From NCBI GenBank assembly GCA_001303665.1, contig LJUF01000050.1, positions 1 to 23,742 of the forward strand: 23,742 nt of DNA, in the 5' to 3' direction. This DNA comes from Phycisphaerae bacterium SM23_33 (GTDB taxonomy: Bacteria; Planctomycetota; Phycisphaerae; SM23-33). How positions within the stretch are numbered: the stretch's first letter is position 1; each line of letters begins with the position of its first letter. The translations under genes and the position numbers were made by a program. Shown here piece by piece: positions 1-7,921 of the stretch. The notes beneath the pieces are model-generated. The model saw only the letters and a program-made list of their open reading frames with translations. It made no database searches and was not told the DNA's origin.

Positions 1-1
1 C

Positions 2-1357
2 CTCTACGAAAAGGCCTGCAAGGCCGCCGGCAGGCAGCCGGAGACCCTCTCGGGACCGGCCGCGTGGCAGCCCGCGGCCGACCTGGACGGGCTGATCCGC
101 CAGGGCCGCGACGTGACCATCCTCAAGAGGAAGGAAAGGCTCGGCGACGACGTCACCGGCCTCCAGGAGCTGCTGACCTCCGGGCTGAAGGGCATGGCCG
201 CCTACGCCGACCACGCCCAGATCCTGGGTGAGGCCGACGAGGCCGTGTATGCGTTCATCCACGAGGCGTTGGATTTCCTGACCCGCGAGGACGCCACCGT
301 GGACGAGCTGCTGGCGATGCTGCTGCGCTGCGGCGAGATGAACCTGAAGGTCATGGGCCTGCTGGACGCCGCCCACACCGGCGCCTACGGCCATCCGGCG
401 CCCACCGCCGTCCGCATCACGCCGGTGGCCGGAAAGGCGATTCTGGTCTCCGGCCACGACCTGAAGGACCTGGAGGAGCTGCTCAAGCAGACCGCCGGGA
501 CGGGCATCAACGTGTACACGCACGGGGAGATGCTGCCGGCCCACGGCTACCCCGGCCTGAAGAAGCACCCGCACCTGGTCGGGAACTTCGGCGGGGCCTG
601 GCAGGACCAGCGCCGGGAATTCGAGGAGTTCCCCGGCGCGATCCTGATGACCACCAACTGCATTCAGAAGCCCGCCGACGGCTACAAGGGCCGCATCTTC
701 ACCTGCGGGCTGGTGGCCTGGCCCGGAGTGAGGCACATCCAGGGGCGCGACTTTTCCCCGGTCATCGCCGCCGCCCGCGCGGCGGAAGGCTTCAAGGCGG
801 ACAGCCCGGAAAAGACCATCATGGTGGGCTTCGCCCACCAGACCGTGCTGGGCCTGGCCGGGAAGATCCTCGACGCCGTCCAGCGCGGCGCCGTCCGCCA
901 CTTCTTCCTCATCGGCGGCTGCGACGGGGCCAAGCCCGGCCGCAACTACTACACCGACTTCGCCCAGGCCGTGCCGAAGGACTGCGTGATCCTGACCCTG
1001 GCCTGCGGCAAGTACCGCTTCAACAAGCTGGACTTCGGCGACATCGAAGGGATTCCCCGGCTGCTGGACGTGGGCCAGTGCAACGACGCCTACTCAGCCA
1101 TCCAGATCGCCCTGGGCCTGGCCGAGGCCCTCAACACCGACGTCAACCACCTGCCGCTGTCGCTCATCCTTTCGTGGTTCGAGCAGAAGGCCGTCGTGAT
1201 CCTGTTGACGCTGCTGTATCTGGGACTGAAGAATATCCGCCTCGGGCCCAGCCTGCCCGCCTCGGTCACGCCGGCGGTGCTCCAGGTGCTGGTGGACAGG
1301 TACAATATCATGCCGGTCTCGACCCCGGCCGAGGACCTGAAGGCTATACTTGGCTGA
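2..1357 (+). CDS. hcp: Hybrid cluster protein (hydroxylamine reductase), 3' part
   Basis: The reading frame is open from the window edge, so the N-terminal ~95 residues, including the cysteine-rich motif for the first iron-sulfur cluster, lie outside. The visible 451 residues follow Hcp closely. All seven ligands of the hybrid Fe-S-O cluster can be seen in order: His in SGHDLKDL, Glu in THGEMLPAHGYP, Cys in MTTNCI, Cys in IGGCDGA (the persulfide cysteine), Cys in LACGKYRF, Cys in GQCNDAYS and Glu in SWFEQKA. The family reduces hydroxylamine in vitro; in vivo it is tied to nitric oxide detoxification and protein S-nitrosylation in anaerobes. It acts in the cytoplasm. The next genes are thiol peroxidase and rubredoxin on the same strand, which supports a stress-defence role. 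No internal start should be used: the GTG at 113 is an ordinary valine inside the conserved protein. Confidence 0.97.
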   Translation, partial: LYEKACKAAGRQPETLSGPAAWQPAADLDGLIRQGRDVTILKRKERLGDDVTGLQELLTSGLKGMAAYADHAQILGEADEAVYAFIHEALDFLTREDATVDELLAMLLRCGEMNLKVMGLLDAAHTGAYGHPAPTAVRITPVAGKAILVSGHDLKDLEELLKQTAGTGINVYTHGEMLPAHGYPGLKKHPHLVGNFGGAWQDQRREFEEFPGAILMTTNCIQKPADGYKGRIFTCGLVAWPGVRHIQGRDFSPVIAAARAAEGFKADSPEKTIMVGFAHQTVLGLAGKILDAVQRGAVRHFFLIGGCDGAKPGRNYYTDFAQAVPKDCVILTLACGKYRFNKLDFGDIEGIPRLLDVGQCNDAYSAIQIALGLAEALNTDVNHLPLSLILSWFEQKAVVILLTLLYLGLKNIRLGPSLPASVTPAVLQVLVDRYNIMPVSTPAEDLKAILG

Positions 1358-1409
1358 AACAGCGCAAGCCCAGCCGGCGGAGGCCGGCCGGCAGCGCGGG
1401 AGGACTGCG

Positions 1410-1928
<519 letters not shown>

Positions 1929-1930
1929 AA

Positions 1931-1948
1931 AAAGCGCCGGGGCGCTTT
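1931..1948 (+). terminator. Small stem-loop after tpx, possible terminator or attenuator
   Basis: Three bases after the tpx stop, AAAGCGC pairs with GCGCTTT around a four-base loop, preceded by an A run and ended by a short T run. This looks like a weak bidirectional intrinsic terminator. It could lower expression of the following rubredoxin gene relative to hcp-tpx. The T run is only three bases, so function is uncertain. Confidence 0.45.
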
Positions 1949-2015
1949 CCGAGGATGACCCGGAGGCTGCCCGGGCGGGGCAGGGGATGGACGGACATTG
2001 CAGGGAAGGGATGCC

Positions 2016-2177
2016 ATGAGGAAATATGTCTGCACGGTCTGCCAGTGGGTCTACGATCCCGAAGAGGGCGACCCGGACAACGGCGTGGCGCCGGGGACGC
2101 CGTTTGCGGAAATCCCCGAGGATTGGGTCTGCCCGGAGTGCGGCGCCGAGAAGAGCGAGTTCGAGGTTCTGGAGTAG
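2016..2177 (+). CDS. Rubredoxin
   Basis: A 53-residue protein starts MRKYVCTVCQWVYDP and contains the two CxxC iron-binding knuckles, CTVC near the start and CPEC near the end, separated by the normal distance. DPDNGVAPGTPF and IPEDWVCPECGA are standard rubredoxin motifs. A single Fe(Cys)4 centre makes it a one-electron carrier in the cytoplasm. AGGGAAGGG at 2002-2010 is a strong ribosome-binding site for the ATG at 2016. It stands downstream of hcp and tpx, so it may deliver electrons to a detoxifying partner or link to the oxidoreductase that follows. The partner is inference; the family call is secure. Confidence 0.96.
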   Translation: MRKYVCTVCQWVYDPEEGDPDNGVAPGTPFAEIPEDWVCPECGAEKSEFEVLE

Positions 2178-2184
2178 CTGTACC

Positions 2185-2272
2185 GGCCGGCGCGGTGTCG
2201 ATTCGGCATGCCGTTCAGCCGCGGCCGGCACGGTGTGGCTTCGGCATGCCGTTTAGCCGCGGCCGGCGCGGT
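2185..2272 (+). repeat. 38-bp tandem repeat upstream of korA
   Basis: Two adjacent 38-base units, 2185-2222 and 2223-2260, differ at only four positions, and a third unit begins at 2261 and matches for 12 bases (GGCCGGCGCGGT). Each full unit contains TTCGGCATGCCGTT with the palindrome GGCATGCC, followed by a CCGCGGCCGG palindrome. The array fills much of the gap between the rubredoxin stop and the korA ribosome-binding site. It may be a regulatory dyad array or a small dispersed repeat. It also creates a false in-frame ATG at 2208. Confidence 0.8.
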
Positions 2273-2342
2273 CCTCGTTGTTGTGCCGACGCGTGGACGG
2301 GCGCGCAGTCCCCCAGCGCGCAGGCGAAAAAGGGGAGGTGCG

Positions 2343-4007
2343 ATGGACATCAACGTGCGTGTGGCCGGCGAGGCCGGCCAGGGTGTGCTCACAACCGGCA
2401 ACCTTCTGGTGGGGGCCCTTGCCGGCCTGGGGCTGCACGTGCTCTCCTCGCAGTCGTACATGTCCAGGATTCGCGGCGGCCTGAACTGGTTCGACGTCCG
2501 CATCGCGGATGAAGAATTATTCTCCCCCCGCCGCACCGCCGACCTGCTGGTGGCCCTCACCCCCCCGGCCAGGGACATCCTGGCCGAGGACCTAACCGAA
2601 GGCGGCATGCTCCTCTTCGACGGGGCCGGCGGCGACGGCGCGGTGGGCATCGAGTTCAGCCGGGCCGCCCAGGAGGCCGCCGGCTCCAAGCTCATGGCCA
2701 ACACCGTGGCCGCGGGGGCCGTCTTTGCGGTGCTCGGCTACGACTGCGGCCGGCTGTGCGGGTACCTCGCCACACAGTTCAAGAAGAAAGGCGACGAGGT
2801 GGTGGCCGCCAACGTGACCTGTGCCCGCCGCGGGGCGGAACTGGCCGGCACCCACGCCGGAAGAATCCCCGCGCCCGCACCCGCCGCCGCGCCGGACTAT
2901 CTTTGCAGCGGGGCCGAGGCCATCGGCCTGGCGGCGGCCGCCGCCGGCGTCAAGCTCGTCACCGCCTACCCCATGACGCCTTCGACGCCCACCTTCACCT
3001 ATCTGGCCGCCGTGGCCGACAGGTACGGCATCGTCGTGGAGCAGGCCGAGGACGAGATCGCCGCCGTGAACATGATCTGCGGGGCCGCCTACGCCGGCGT
3101 GCCCGCCCTGGCCGCCACCAGCGGCGGGGGGTTCGCCCTGATGGTCGAGGGGCTGTCGCTGGCCGGCATCATGGAGCTGCCCATCGTCATCGTCCTGGGC
3201 CAGCGGCCGGGACCGGCCACCGGGCTGCCCACCCGCACCGCCCAGCAGGACCTGAAGTTCGCCCTGTCGGCCGGGCACGGGGAGTTCGTGCGGGCGGTCT
3301 TTGCCCCCGGAACGATCCAGCAGTGCTATGAGCTGACGCGGCGGGCACTCCAGACCGCCCATAGGTTCCAGACGCCGGTCCTCATCCTGACCGATGAGTT
3401 CCTCCAGGATCTCCAGAAGAACGTCCCGCCGCTGGACGAATCGCCGCGGCCGATTGACCGGCACATCCTGGAGGACCCCTCGCCCGACTACCGCCGGTAC
3501 GAGGTCACCGAAAGCGGGGTCTCGCCGCGGGCCATTCCCGGCGGGGAGGGATTCGTCATCTGCGATTCCGACGTGCATAACGACTGCGGGAACATCACCG
3601 AGGACCTGCAGACCCACCTCACCCAGCAGGACAAGCGGATGCGGAAGCTCACTGGCCTGACCGCCGAGGCGCTTCCGCCGCAGCGGTACGGTCCCGACGA
3701 CGCCGGCACGCTGCTGCTGGCCTGGGGCTCCAGCTACGGACCCTGCCGCGAGGCGGTGGACGCCCTCAACGCCCACGGCGGGTCGGCCGCCATGCTGCAC
3801 TTCTCCCAGGTCTGGCCGATCAACGCCGCGGGCGCGCGGCAGCTTTTTGGCCGGCCGAGGCGCGTCATATCCGTGGAAGGAAACTGCACCGGGCAATTCG
3901 CGTCGGTGCTGCGGGAGGCGGGGCTGCTGGAGGAGTGCGAGCTGCTGCCGCGCTACGACGGGTTGCCCTTCACCGGCGAGTACATCGTGTCAGGGGTCAA
4001 CGGATGA
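2343..4007 (+). CDS. korA: 2-oxoacid:acceptor oxidoreductase, fused gamma-alpha subunit
   Basis: This is a 554-residue fusion of two domains. Residues 1 to about 180 form the gamma (catalytic) domain, starting MDINVRVAGEAGQGVLTTG and including SQSYMSRIRGG. Residues about 186-554 form the alpha subunit with the pyrimidine-binding domain motif YPMTPSTP at 209-216 and a TSGGGFALM stretch. With KorB it oxidises a 2-oxoacid and CoA to acyl-CoA, CO2 and reduced ferredoxin. Substrate (pyruvate, 2-oxoglutarate or a branched-chain or aromatic oxoacid) cannot be told from sequence alone. The ATG at 2343 has AGGGGAGG directly upstream; the open frame extends back to 2208 but only through the tandem repeat. 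The stop overlaps the korB start (ATGA), so the two are translationally coupled. No separate ferredoxin (delta) subunit is present here. Confidence 0.93.
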   Translation: MDINVRVAGEAGQGVLTTGNLLVGALAGLGLHVLSSQSYMSRIRGGLNWFDVRIADEELFSPRRTADLLVALTPPARDILAEDLTEGGMLLFDGAGGDGAVGIEFSRAAQEAAGSKLMANTVAAGAVFAVLGYDCGRLCGYLATQFKKKGDEVVAANVTCARRGAELAGTHAGRIPAPAPAAAPDYLCSGAEAIGLAAAAAGVKLVTAYPMTPSTPTFTYLAAVADRYGIVVEQAEDEIAAVNMICGAAYAGVPALAATSGGGFALMVEGLSLAGIMELPIVIVLGQRPGPATGLPTRTAQQDLKFALSAGHGEFVRAVFAPGTIQQCYELTRRALQTAHRFQTPVLILTDEFLQDLQKNVPPLDESPRPIDRHILEDPSPDYRRYEVTESGVSPRAIPGGEGFVICDSDVHNDCGNITEDLQTHLTQQDKRMRKLTGLTAEALPPQRYGPDDAGTLLLAWGSSYGPCREAVDALNAHGGSAAMLHFSQVWPINAAGARQLFGRPRRVISVEGNCTGQFASVLREAGLLEECELLPRYDGLPFTGEYIVSGVNG

Positions 4008-4819
4008 ATATCGGCAAGGCGGACACGCAGCCGGCCTGGTGCCCGGGCTGCGGAAACTTCGCGATCCTGAAGACGCTGGAGGAGGCCGTGGCCGAGGCCG
4101 GCATCGACCGCCGCAAGCTGGTGCTGGTCTCCGGCATCGGGCAGGCGGCCAAGCTGCCGCACTACACCCGGGCCAACGTCTTCAACGGCCTGCACGGGCG
4201 GGCGCTGCCGGCCGCCACCGGCATCAAGCTGGCCAATCACGAGCTGACCCTCGTCGTCACCAGCGGCGACGGCGACATGTACGGCGAGGGCGGCAACCAC
4301 TTCATCCACGCCGTCCGCCGGAACATCGGCGTCAAGGCCTTCGTGCACAACAACCAGGTGTATGGCCTGACCAAGGGGCAGGCGTCGCCCACCTCGGAGC
4401 TGGGCTTTGTGACGAAGGTGCAGACGCACGGCGTGGTTTCGGTTCCGTTCAACCCGCTGGCGCTGGCGATCGTGGAGGACTGCTGCTTCGTGGCCCGGTC
4501 GTACACCGGCGACCGCGACCACCTCCGCCGGATGATGGTGGCGGCCCTGGCCGAGCGCGGCGGCTTTGCCCTGCTGGACATCCTCCAGCCGTGCGTCACC
4601 TTCAACAAGGTCAACACCTTCCGCTGGTATAAGGAGCGGGCCAGGCCGATTGACGACTCGCACGACCCCTTCGACAGGGAAAAGGCCCTGCGCCTGGCGC
4701 TGAAGTGGGGCGATGAGATCCCGGTGGGGATCCTGTATCGCAGCCGGCGGCCCAGCTTCGAGGCCAACTCGCCCGCCCTCGCCGGCAAGACCCTGGTGGC
4801 GCAATTGGCCGGCCGGTAG
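4004..4819 (+). CDS. korB: 2-oxoacid:acceptor oxidoreductase, beta subunit
   Basis: This 271-residue protein is the thiamine diphosphate-binding partner of KorA. It has the opening motif WCPGCG (Cys13, Cys16), the TPP/Mg motif GDGDMYGEGGN at 89-98, NNQVYGLTKGQASPTS at 116-131, and LQPCVTFN with Cys197. The beta subunit normally holds one 4Fe-4S cluster with four cysteines. The third is usually in a GIGCS motif, but here the motif reads GIGQAAK, so that position (47) is glutamine. A GIGQ subgroup may exist in anaerobes, but the fourth ligand here is not obvious. The start ATG overlaps the korA stop by four bases. Function as beta subunit is secure; substrate is not. Confidence 0.93.
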   Translation: MNIGKADTQPAWCPGCGNFAILKTLEEAVAEAGIDRRKLVLVSGIGQAAKLPHYTRANVFNGLHGRALPAATGIKLANHELTLVVTSGDGDMYGEGGNHFIHAVRRNIGVKAFVHNNQVYGLTKGQASPTSELGFVTKVQTHGVVSVPFNPLALAIVEDCCFVARSYTGDRDHLRRMMVAALAERGGFALLDILQPCVTFNKVNTFRWYKERARPIDDSHDPFDREKALRLALKWGDEIPVGILYRSRRPSFEANSPALAGKTLVAQLAGR

Positions 4820-4855
4820 CCGCAGCGCGATCCCGCGCGGGGCGCTGGAGAACAC

Positions 4856-5095
4856 GGCCCGAAGGGCCGTCCCTTCGGGACGAGTTTCACGAATTAAGAC
4901 GATTCACGAATTAGAACGGCTTCGGTTTTTTGATGGGCCGGCCAGGGCCAGCGCCGCAGGGCCGGCGTGCATGGGGGCTTGACGACCCGGACGAGAGCCT
5001 TTTTCCGATTGTGTTTGAGTCTGTCCCAAAGGGACGGCTCTTCGGGCCGTGCGGTTGGTGTCATTCTTGTATTCGTGTAATTAGTGTAATTCGTG
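4856..5095. repeat. Intergenic inverted-repeat element between korB and lexA
   Basis: The 364-base gap between the convergent korB and lexA holds no credible gene. It contains a 26-base inverted repeat: the arm at 4856-4881 and the arm at 5023-5048 are reverse complements at 24 of 26 positions. Each arm is itself built of small dyads, such as GTCCCTTCGGGAC. Beside the arms are AT-rich words: TTCACGAATTA at 4886-4896 and 4903-4913, and the related inverted TAATTCGTG at 5087-5095 next to GTGTAATTAGTGTAATTCG. Composition is clearly more AT-rich than the flanking genes. It may be a dispersed non-coding repeat, and the dyads could also stop transcription from both sides. A minus-strand frame at 4894-5166 is repeat-derived, not a gene. 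Confidence 0.7.
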
Positions 5096-5183
5096 GTCTG
5101 ATTTGCGAGAGGGTGCCCGCGGGGCGTCCCGTCGGGGCGCCTGGACCGAATCTGATTACTGTTCAAACCTTATTGCACGTGAC

Positions 5184-5792
5184 CTACAGCTTTCGTATGA
5201 CGCCGATGACGACGCCCTGGATGCGGACGTCGTTGACGTAGATGGGGGGGAACTGGGGGTTGGCCGGCTGGAGGCGAACGCGGCCCCGCTCACGGTAGAG
5301 CTTCTTCAAGGTGGCCTCATCGTTGTCCAGCAGCGCCACGACGGTCTCGCCGTCGCGTGCCTGGTCGCGCCGCTCGCACACCACGATGTCCCCGTGGCGG
5401 ATCTGCTCGTCGATCATGCTGTCCCCGACCACCTGGAGGCAGAAGGTGTCTTTCCGGCCGGAGAACATCTCCTCCAGGTCCAGCGGCTGCTCGTCCTGGA
5501 TGGCCTCGAGGGGCTGGCCGGCGGCGATCCGCCCGGCCAGGGGAATCCGCGTTGGCCGCTGCTCGTCGGGAAAGGCCACGTCATCCGACAACTGCAAAGA
5601 GCGGGCCTTGTGCCGCGCCTCCCGCCGCAGCAGACCCTTTCTTTCCAGGGCGCCGACGTGCTCGAAGACGGTCACCTTGGTCAGGTCGAAGTGGTCGCCG
5701 ATCTCCTGCATCGTCGGGGAATAGCCGTGCCTGCCGCGATAATCGCGCACGAACTTCAGGATGTCCATCTGGCGAGGGGTGACGGTCTGCAT
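5184..5792 (-). CDS. lexA: LexA repressor, SOS response regulator
   Basis: The 202-residue protein has both LexA domains. Residues 1-65 form the winged helix DNA-binding domain, starting MQTVTPRQMDILKFV with GYSPTMQEIGDHF as its helix-turn-helix region. The C-terminal S24 peptidase domain has the self-cleavage site Ala91-Gly92 in GRIAAGQP, the catalytic Ser125 in VVGDSMID and Lys163 in ATLKKLY. On RecA filament contact such proteins cleave themselves and release SOS genes. The frame is open upstream to 5852, but the ATG at 5792 has TGAGGAGA immediately before it and matches the family N-terminus. The recognition helix is unlike that of E. coli LexA, so the operator sequence is expected to differ. 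Repair genes mrfA, mrfB and rmuC lie several kilobases away in this window. Confidence 0.95.
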   Translation of the reverse strand: MQTVTPRQMDILKFVRDYRGRHGYSPTMQEIGDHFDLTKVTVFEHVGALERKGLLRREARHKARSLQLSDDVAFPDEQRPTRIPLAGRIAAGQPLEAIQDEQPLDLEEMFSGRKDTFCLQVVGDSMIDEQIRHGDIVVCERRDQARDGETVVALLDNDEATLKKLYRERGRVRLQPANPQFPPIYVNDVRIQGVVIGVIRKL

Positions 5793-6309
5793 TTTGTTTC
5801 TCCTCAGGCTCCGCCGGCCGGCCGAGGGCCTCAGGCGGACCAGCCGGCACAAGCAGCGGCTGGGGCGGCCCCAGCCCCAGGGCGCTCACGTCCGCCGACT
5901 GTGGTTCTGGGGCCTCCCGGCGTGCCTGGCCGCCCAGATGCGTCAGGCGGGCCAGCAACGCCCTCACAGCCGCCAGGATCTCCGCGGCGCCGCCCCCGCC
6001 CGTCCCGCACGTCTGCCGAGGCGGGCCGAGCGACGCACCCGCGGCCTGTTCATCGGGCTGCTCCCGGAGCGGCCTGCGGCCGGGAGGATATGTCGTTACG
6101 TACTCACCGCCTGGGCCGAACTGGCAGATCGGCGCATCGAACTCCATTTCGAAGCCCTTCCCGCGCTTCCAATGCTCGAGGCCGAGATCCCAACGGCGAG
6201 CCCCGCCTTTCAGATAAGGGCCGCCGAAAGTCCCGTCCTGGTCGGGGGAAGCATCCGACCCAGCGTCGGCATCGGCAGCAGCAGGTTTTCGGTTCCTGTT
6301 TGGTACCAT
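5581..6309 (-). CDS. Doubtful hypothetical protein overlapping the lexA start
   Basis: An open frame of 242 codons starts at ATG 6309 and runs 212 bases into lexA in another frame. Its first ~150 residues look protein-like, with KGGARRWDLGLEHWKRG, APICQFGPGGEYVTTYPPG and a helical AAEILAAVRALLARL stretch. The part inside lexA is arginine- and proline-rich and looks like frame shadow. I do not recognise the family. An internal ATG at 6144 has GGAAGGG before it and may be the better start, because the ATG at 6309 lies inside the -10 box of a candidate promoter. A shortened or frameshifted gene upstream of lexA, or merely an open leader, are both possible. Confidence 0.35.
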   Translation of the reverse strand: MVPNRNRKPAAADADAGSDASPDQDGTFGGPYLKGGARRWDLGLEHWKRGKGFEMEFDAPICQFGPGGEYVTTYPPGRRPLREQPDEQAAGASLGPPRQTCGTGGGGAAEILAAVRALLARLTHLGGQARREAPEPQSADVSALGLGPPQPLLVPAGPPEALGRPAEPEEKQNADRHPSPDGHPEVRARLSRQARLFPDDAGDRRPLRPDQGDRLRARRRPGKKGSAAAGGAAQGPLFAVVG

Positions 6310-6333
6310 ATCCTAACATCGTCCGAACGTCAA
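6305..6333 (-). promoter_or_regulatory. Candidate sigma70-type promoter toward lexA
   Basis: On the minus strand TTGACG (6333-6328) is followed after exactly 17 bases by TATGGT (6310-6305), matching the consensus at five and four of six positions. The spacer contains GTTC, seven bases, then GTTA, close to the GTTC-N7-GTTC operator known for alphaproteobacterial LexA. That resemblance may be chance. Transcription from here would give lexA a leader of about 500 bases or include the doubtful upstream frame. Confidence 0.45.
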
Positions 6334-6739
6334 GCAGATCTATAGTTTTTTTCGAGCGCCTTTGTGCTTCCGGCTGCGGCGGGCCGCGGCAGCCCGCCGC
6401 GGAATCATCAGCCAAACGTTTGTCCGGGGCGCCTTGAAATCCGTCCGGTTCTGTGGACAATAAAGATAGAGGAAGCAAATCTTTTCCGGATGTTGATTTG
6501 AAGGCAGCCGTCCCGGGAAGGGACGTGATGTCCCATTCGTGTGGCGCGGATGGGGGCTGTCGGGTCGCGGAGAAGATCGGACGCCTGACAGTGCGGTTGC
6601 TATCATTCTAGTCCTCCTATCGCCAGCCGTCTGATTCGTCTCCGCACGAGGTCCCCGCCCGAACTACCGGTATGCCTGCCGTGGCGTGGCTGCGCGGGCG
6701 CCGCGTAGTTGCGAGGCGGCGACAGGGAAGGAGCTGGCG
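6334..6739. other. Intergenic region between lexA side and pseudopilin gene
   Basis: No convincing gene is visible in these ~400 bases. A perfect 9-bp stem (GCGGCGGGC at 6376-6384 with GCCCGCCGC at 6392-6400) is present but has no following T run on either strand. An AT-richer stretch around 6455-6505 may hold promoter elements for one of the diverging genes, but no clear -35/-10 pair was found for the plus strand. A minus-strand frame at 6340-6606 lacks recognisable features and is not called. Confidence 0.5.
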
Positions 6740-7672
6740 ATGAGACGGATCAGCGACGTGGGTCCGCGCAGGCGGCGTGCGCGCGGGCCCGGGAACAGGA
6801 CTTGCTGGAGCCACTGGCGGGGGCTCGCAGGTCGCCTCGGCAAAGGGGGCCGGGCCGCGCCGGGAAGCGCCTTCACCCTGGTGGAGCTGCTGGTCGTCAT
6901 CAGCATCATCTCGCTGCTGGTGACGATGCTGGTGCCGGCGCTCCAGATGGCGCTGGAGCTGGCGCGGCGGGCAAAGTGCGCGGTGAACCTCAACGGCATC
7001 GGCAAGGGGCTGATCGTGTACGAGACGACGTACAGGAGCTATCCGTACGTGCCGCTCAACGGGGCGGGGTGGGGCGTGGCGATCGGCACCTCGCGGGACG
7101 TGGACCCATCCGGCGGCGGCCCCGAGAGCCGCAGCCCCTCGAGCTGCCTGTACCTGCTAGTCGCGAAGAACTTCTGCCCGCGCGACATGTTCGTCTGCCC
7201 GTCGGCCAAGGAGGAGGGCGTCTCGGAGAAGGTGGGGTCGTACTGGGACTTCGCCAACGGCACGGCGGTGTCCTACGCCCTGATGAACCCGTACGGCCCG
7301 GACCGGTACTTCGACGGCTCGCTGGCCGGGCACATTCCCATCCTGGCCGACTCCAGCCCGTACTTCCATCCGGACACGGGGCTGCGCAACGACGAGCCCG
7401 TGGCCGACCTGGCCCAGGCCGACGAGGATAAGGACGTCCAGGCTGGCAACAGCCGCAACCACCGCCGCGACGGGCAGAACGTGACCGTCATCGGCGGGTC
7501 AAGCGTCTGGCAGGAGCGGGCGGACGTCGGCTGCGGCCACGACAACATCTACAGCCGGGCCGAGCAAGAGGACGGCACCGACCCTCACGGCAGCATCCCG
7601 GAGCCGGCGGCCGACGGTTCGGGCAAGGATCAAGGCCCCGCCGGCCCGAACGACAGCTACCTGGTTCAGTAA
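6740..7672 (+). CDS. DUF1559-type pseudopilin (type II secretion GspG/PulG-like)
   Basis: This 310-residue protein has an unusually long basic leader of 44 residues, then a type IV prepilin signature FTLVELLVVISII with the conserved glutamate at +5 and a hydrophobic helix. The residue before the cleavage point is alanine (GSA/FTLVEL) where glycine is usual. The C-terminal part has the planctomycete pattern NHRRDGQNVTVIGG, then DNIYS and a final DSYLVQ. In many relatives this block reads GQNVLYADGHV; here ADGH is replaced by IGGSS. Such proteins are abundant in planctomycetes and are thought to be surface or secretion-related pilins; exact roles are unknown. The ATG at 6740 has GGGAAGGAG upstream and is preferred to the earlier in-frame start at 6686. 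A perfect terminator follows, so the gene appears monocistronic. Confidence 0.88.
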   Translation: MRRISDVGPRRRRARGPGNRTCWSHWRGLAGRLGKGGRAAPGSAFTLVELLVVISIISLLVTMLVPALQMALELARRAKCAVNLNGIGKGLIVYETTYRSYPYVPLNGAGWGVAIGTSRDVDPSGGGPESRSPSSCLYLLVAKNFCPRDMFVCPSAKEEGVSEKVGSYWDFANGTAVSYALMNPYGPDRYFDGSLAGHIPILADSSPYFHPDTGLRNDEPVADLAQADEDKDVQAGNSRNHRRDGQNVTVIGGSSVWQERADVGCGHDNIYSRAEQEDGTDPHGSIPEPAADGSGKDQGPAGPNDSYLVQ

Positions 7673-7706
7673 GCAGGCCCTCCTGCGACGGCCGCTTTTG
7701 TCCTGG

Positions 7707-7740
7707 GAAAGCCCACCCGCGGTTTGGGTGGGCTTTCTTT
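7707..7740 (+). terminator. Intrinsic terminator after the pseudopilin gene
   Basis: GAAAGCCCACCC (7707-7718) pairs perfectly over 12 bases with GGGTGGGCTTTC (7726-7737), with a seven-base loop and TTT after the stem. It begins 34 bases after the stop codon at 7672. Confidence 0.9.
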
Positions 7741-7921
7741 CCGGCTTCGGCCGGCCCGGCGGGTTGAGGGAAGAGCTTTCCCGCGGGCTGTGGCCGGGGT
7801 AGAATCCGCGTTCGCCGGCCCGGGACGGTCCCGGGTCGGCGGCCACGTGGCCGGTTCCGGTTGGGCTGCCCATAGTGCCGGGCGCTGGCTCAACGGCCGC
7901 CCGGCGGAAAGGGGGATAGCC

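Noticed and set aside
2592..3896. 434-codon minus-strand frame opposite korA
   Set aside because: Shadow of korA; Gly/Val/His-rich antisense composition without motifs.
4894..5166. 90-codon minus-strand frame with NYTNYTNT repeats
   Set aside because: Made from the intergenic repeat words; no translation signal and no protein-like core.
6376..6400. Perfect 9-bp GC stem as a terminator
   Set aside because: No T run on either strand and no gene end nearby.
5103..6437. 444-codon plus-strand frame opposite lexA
   Set aside because: Antisense of a certain gene; no domain and no ribosome-binding site.
6340..6606. 88-codon minus-strand frame upstream of lexA
   Set aside because: Low-complexity, no ribosome-binding site seen, no recognisable features.
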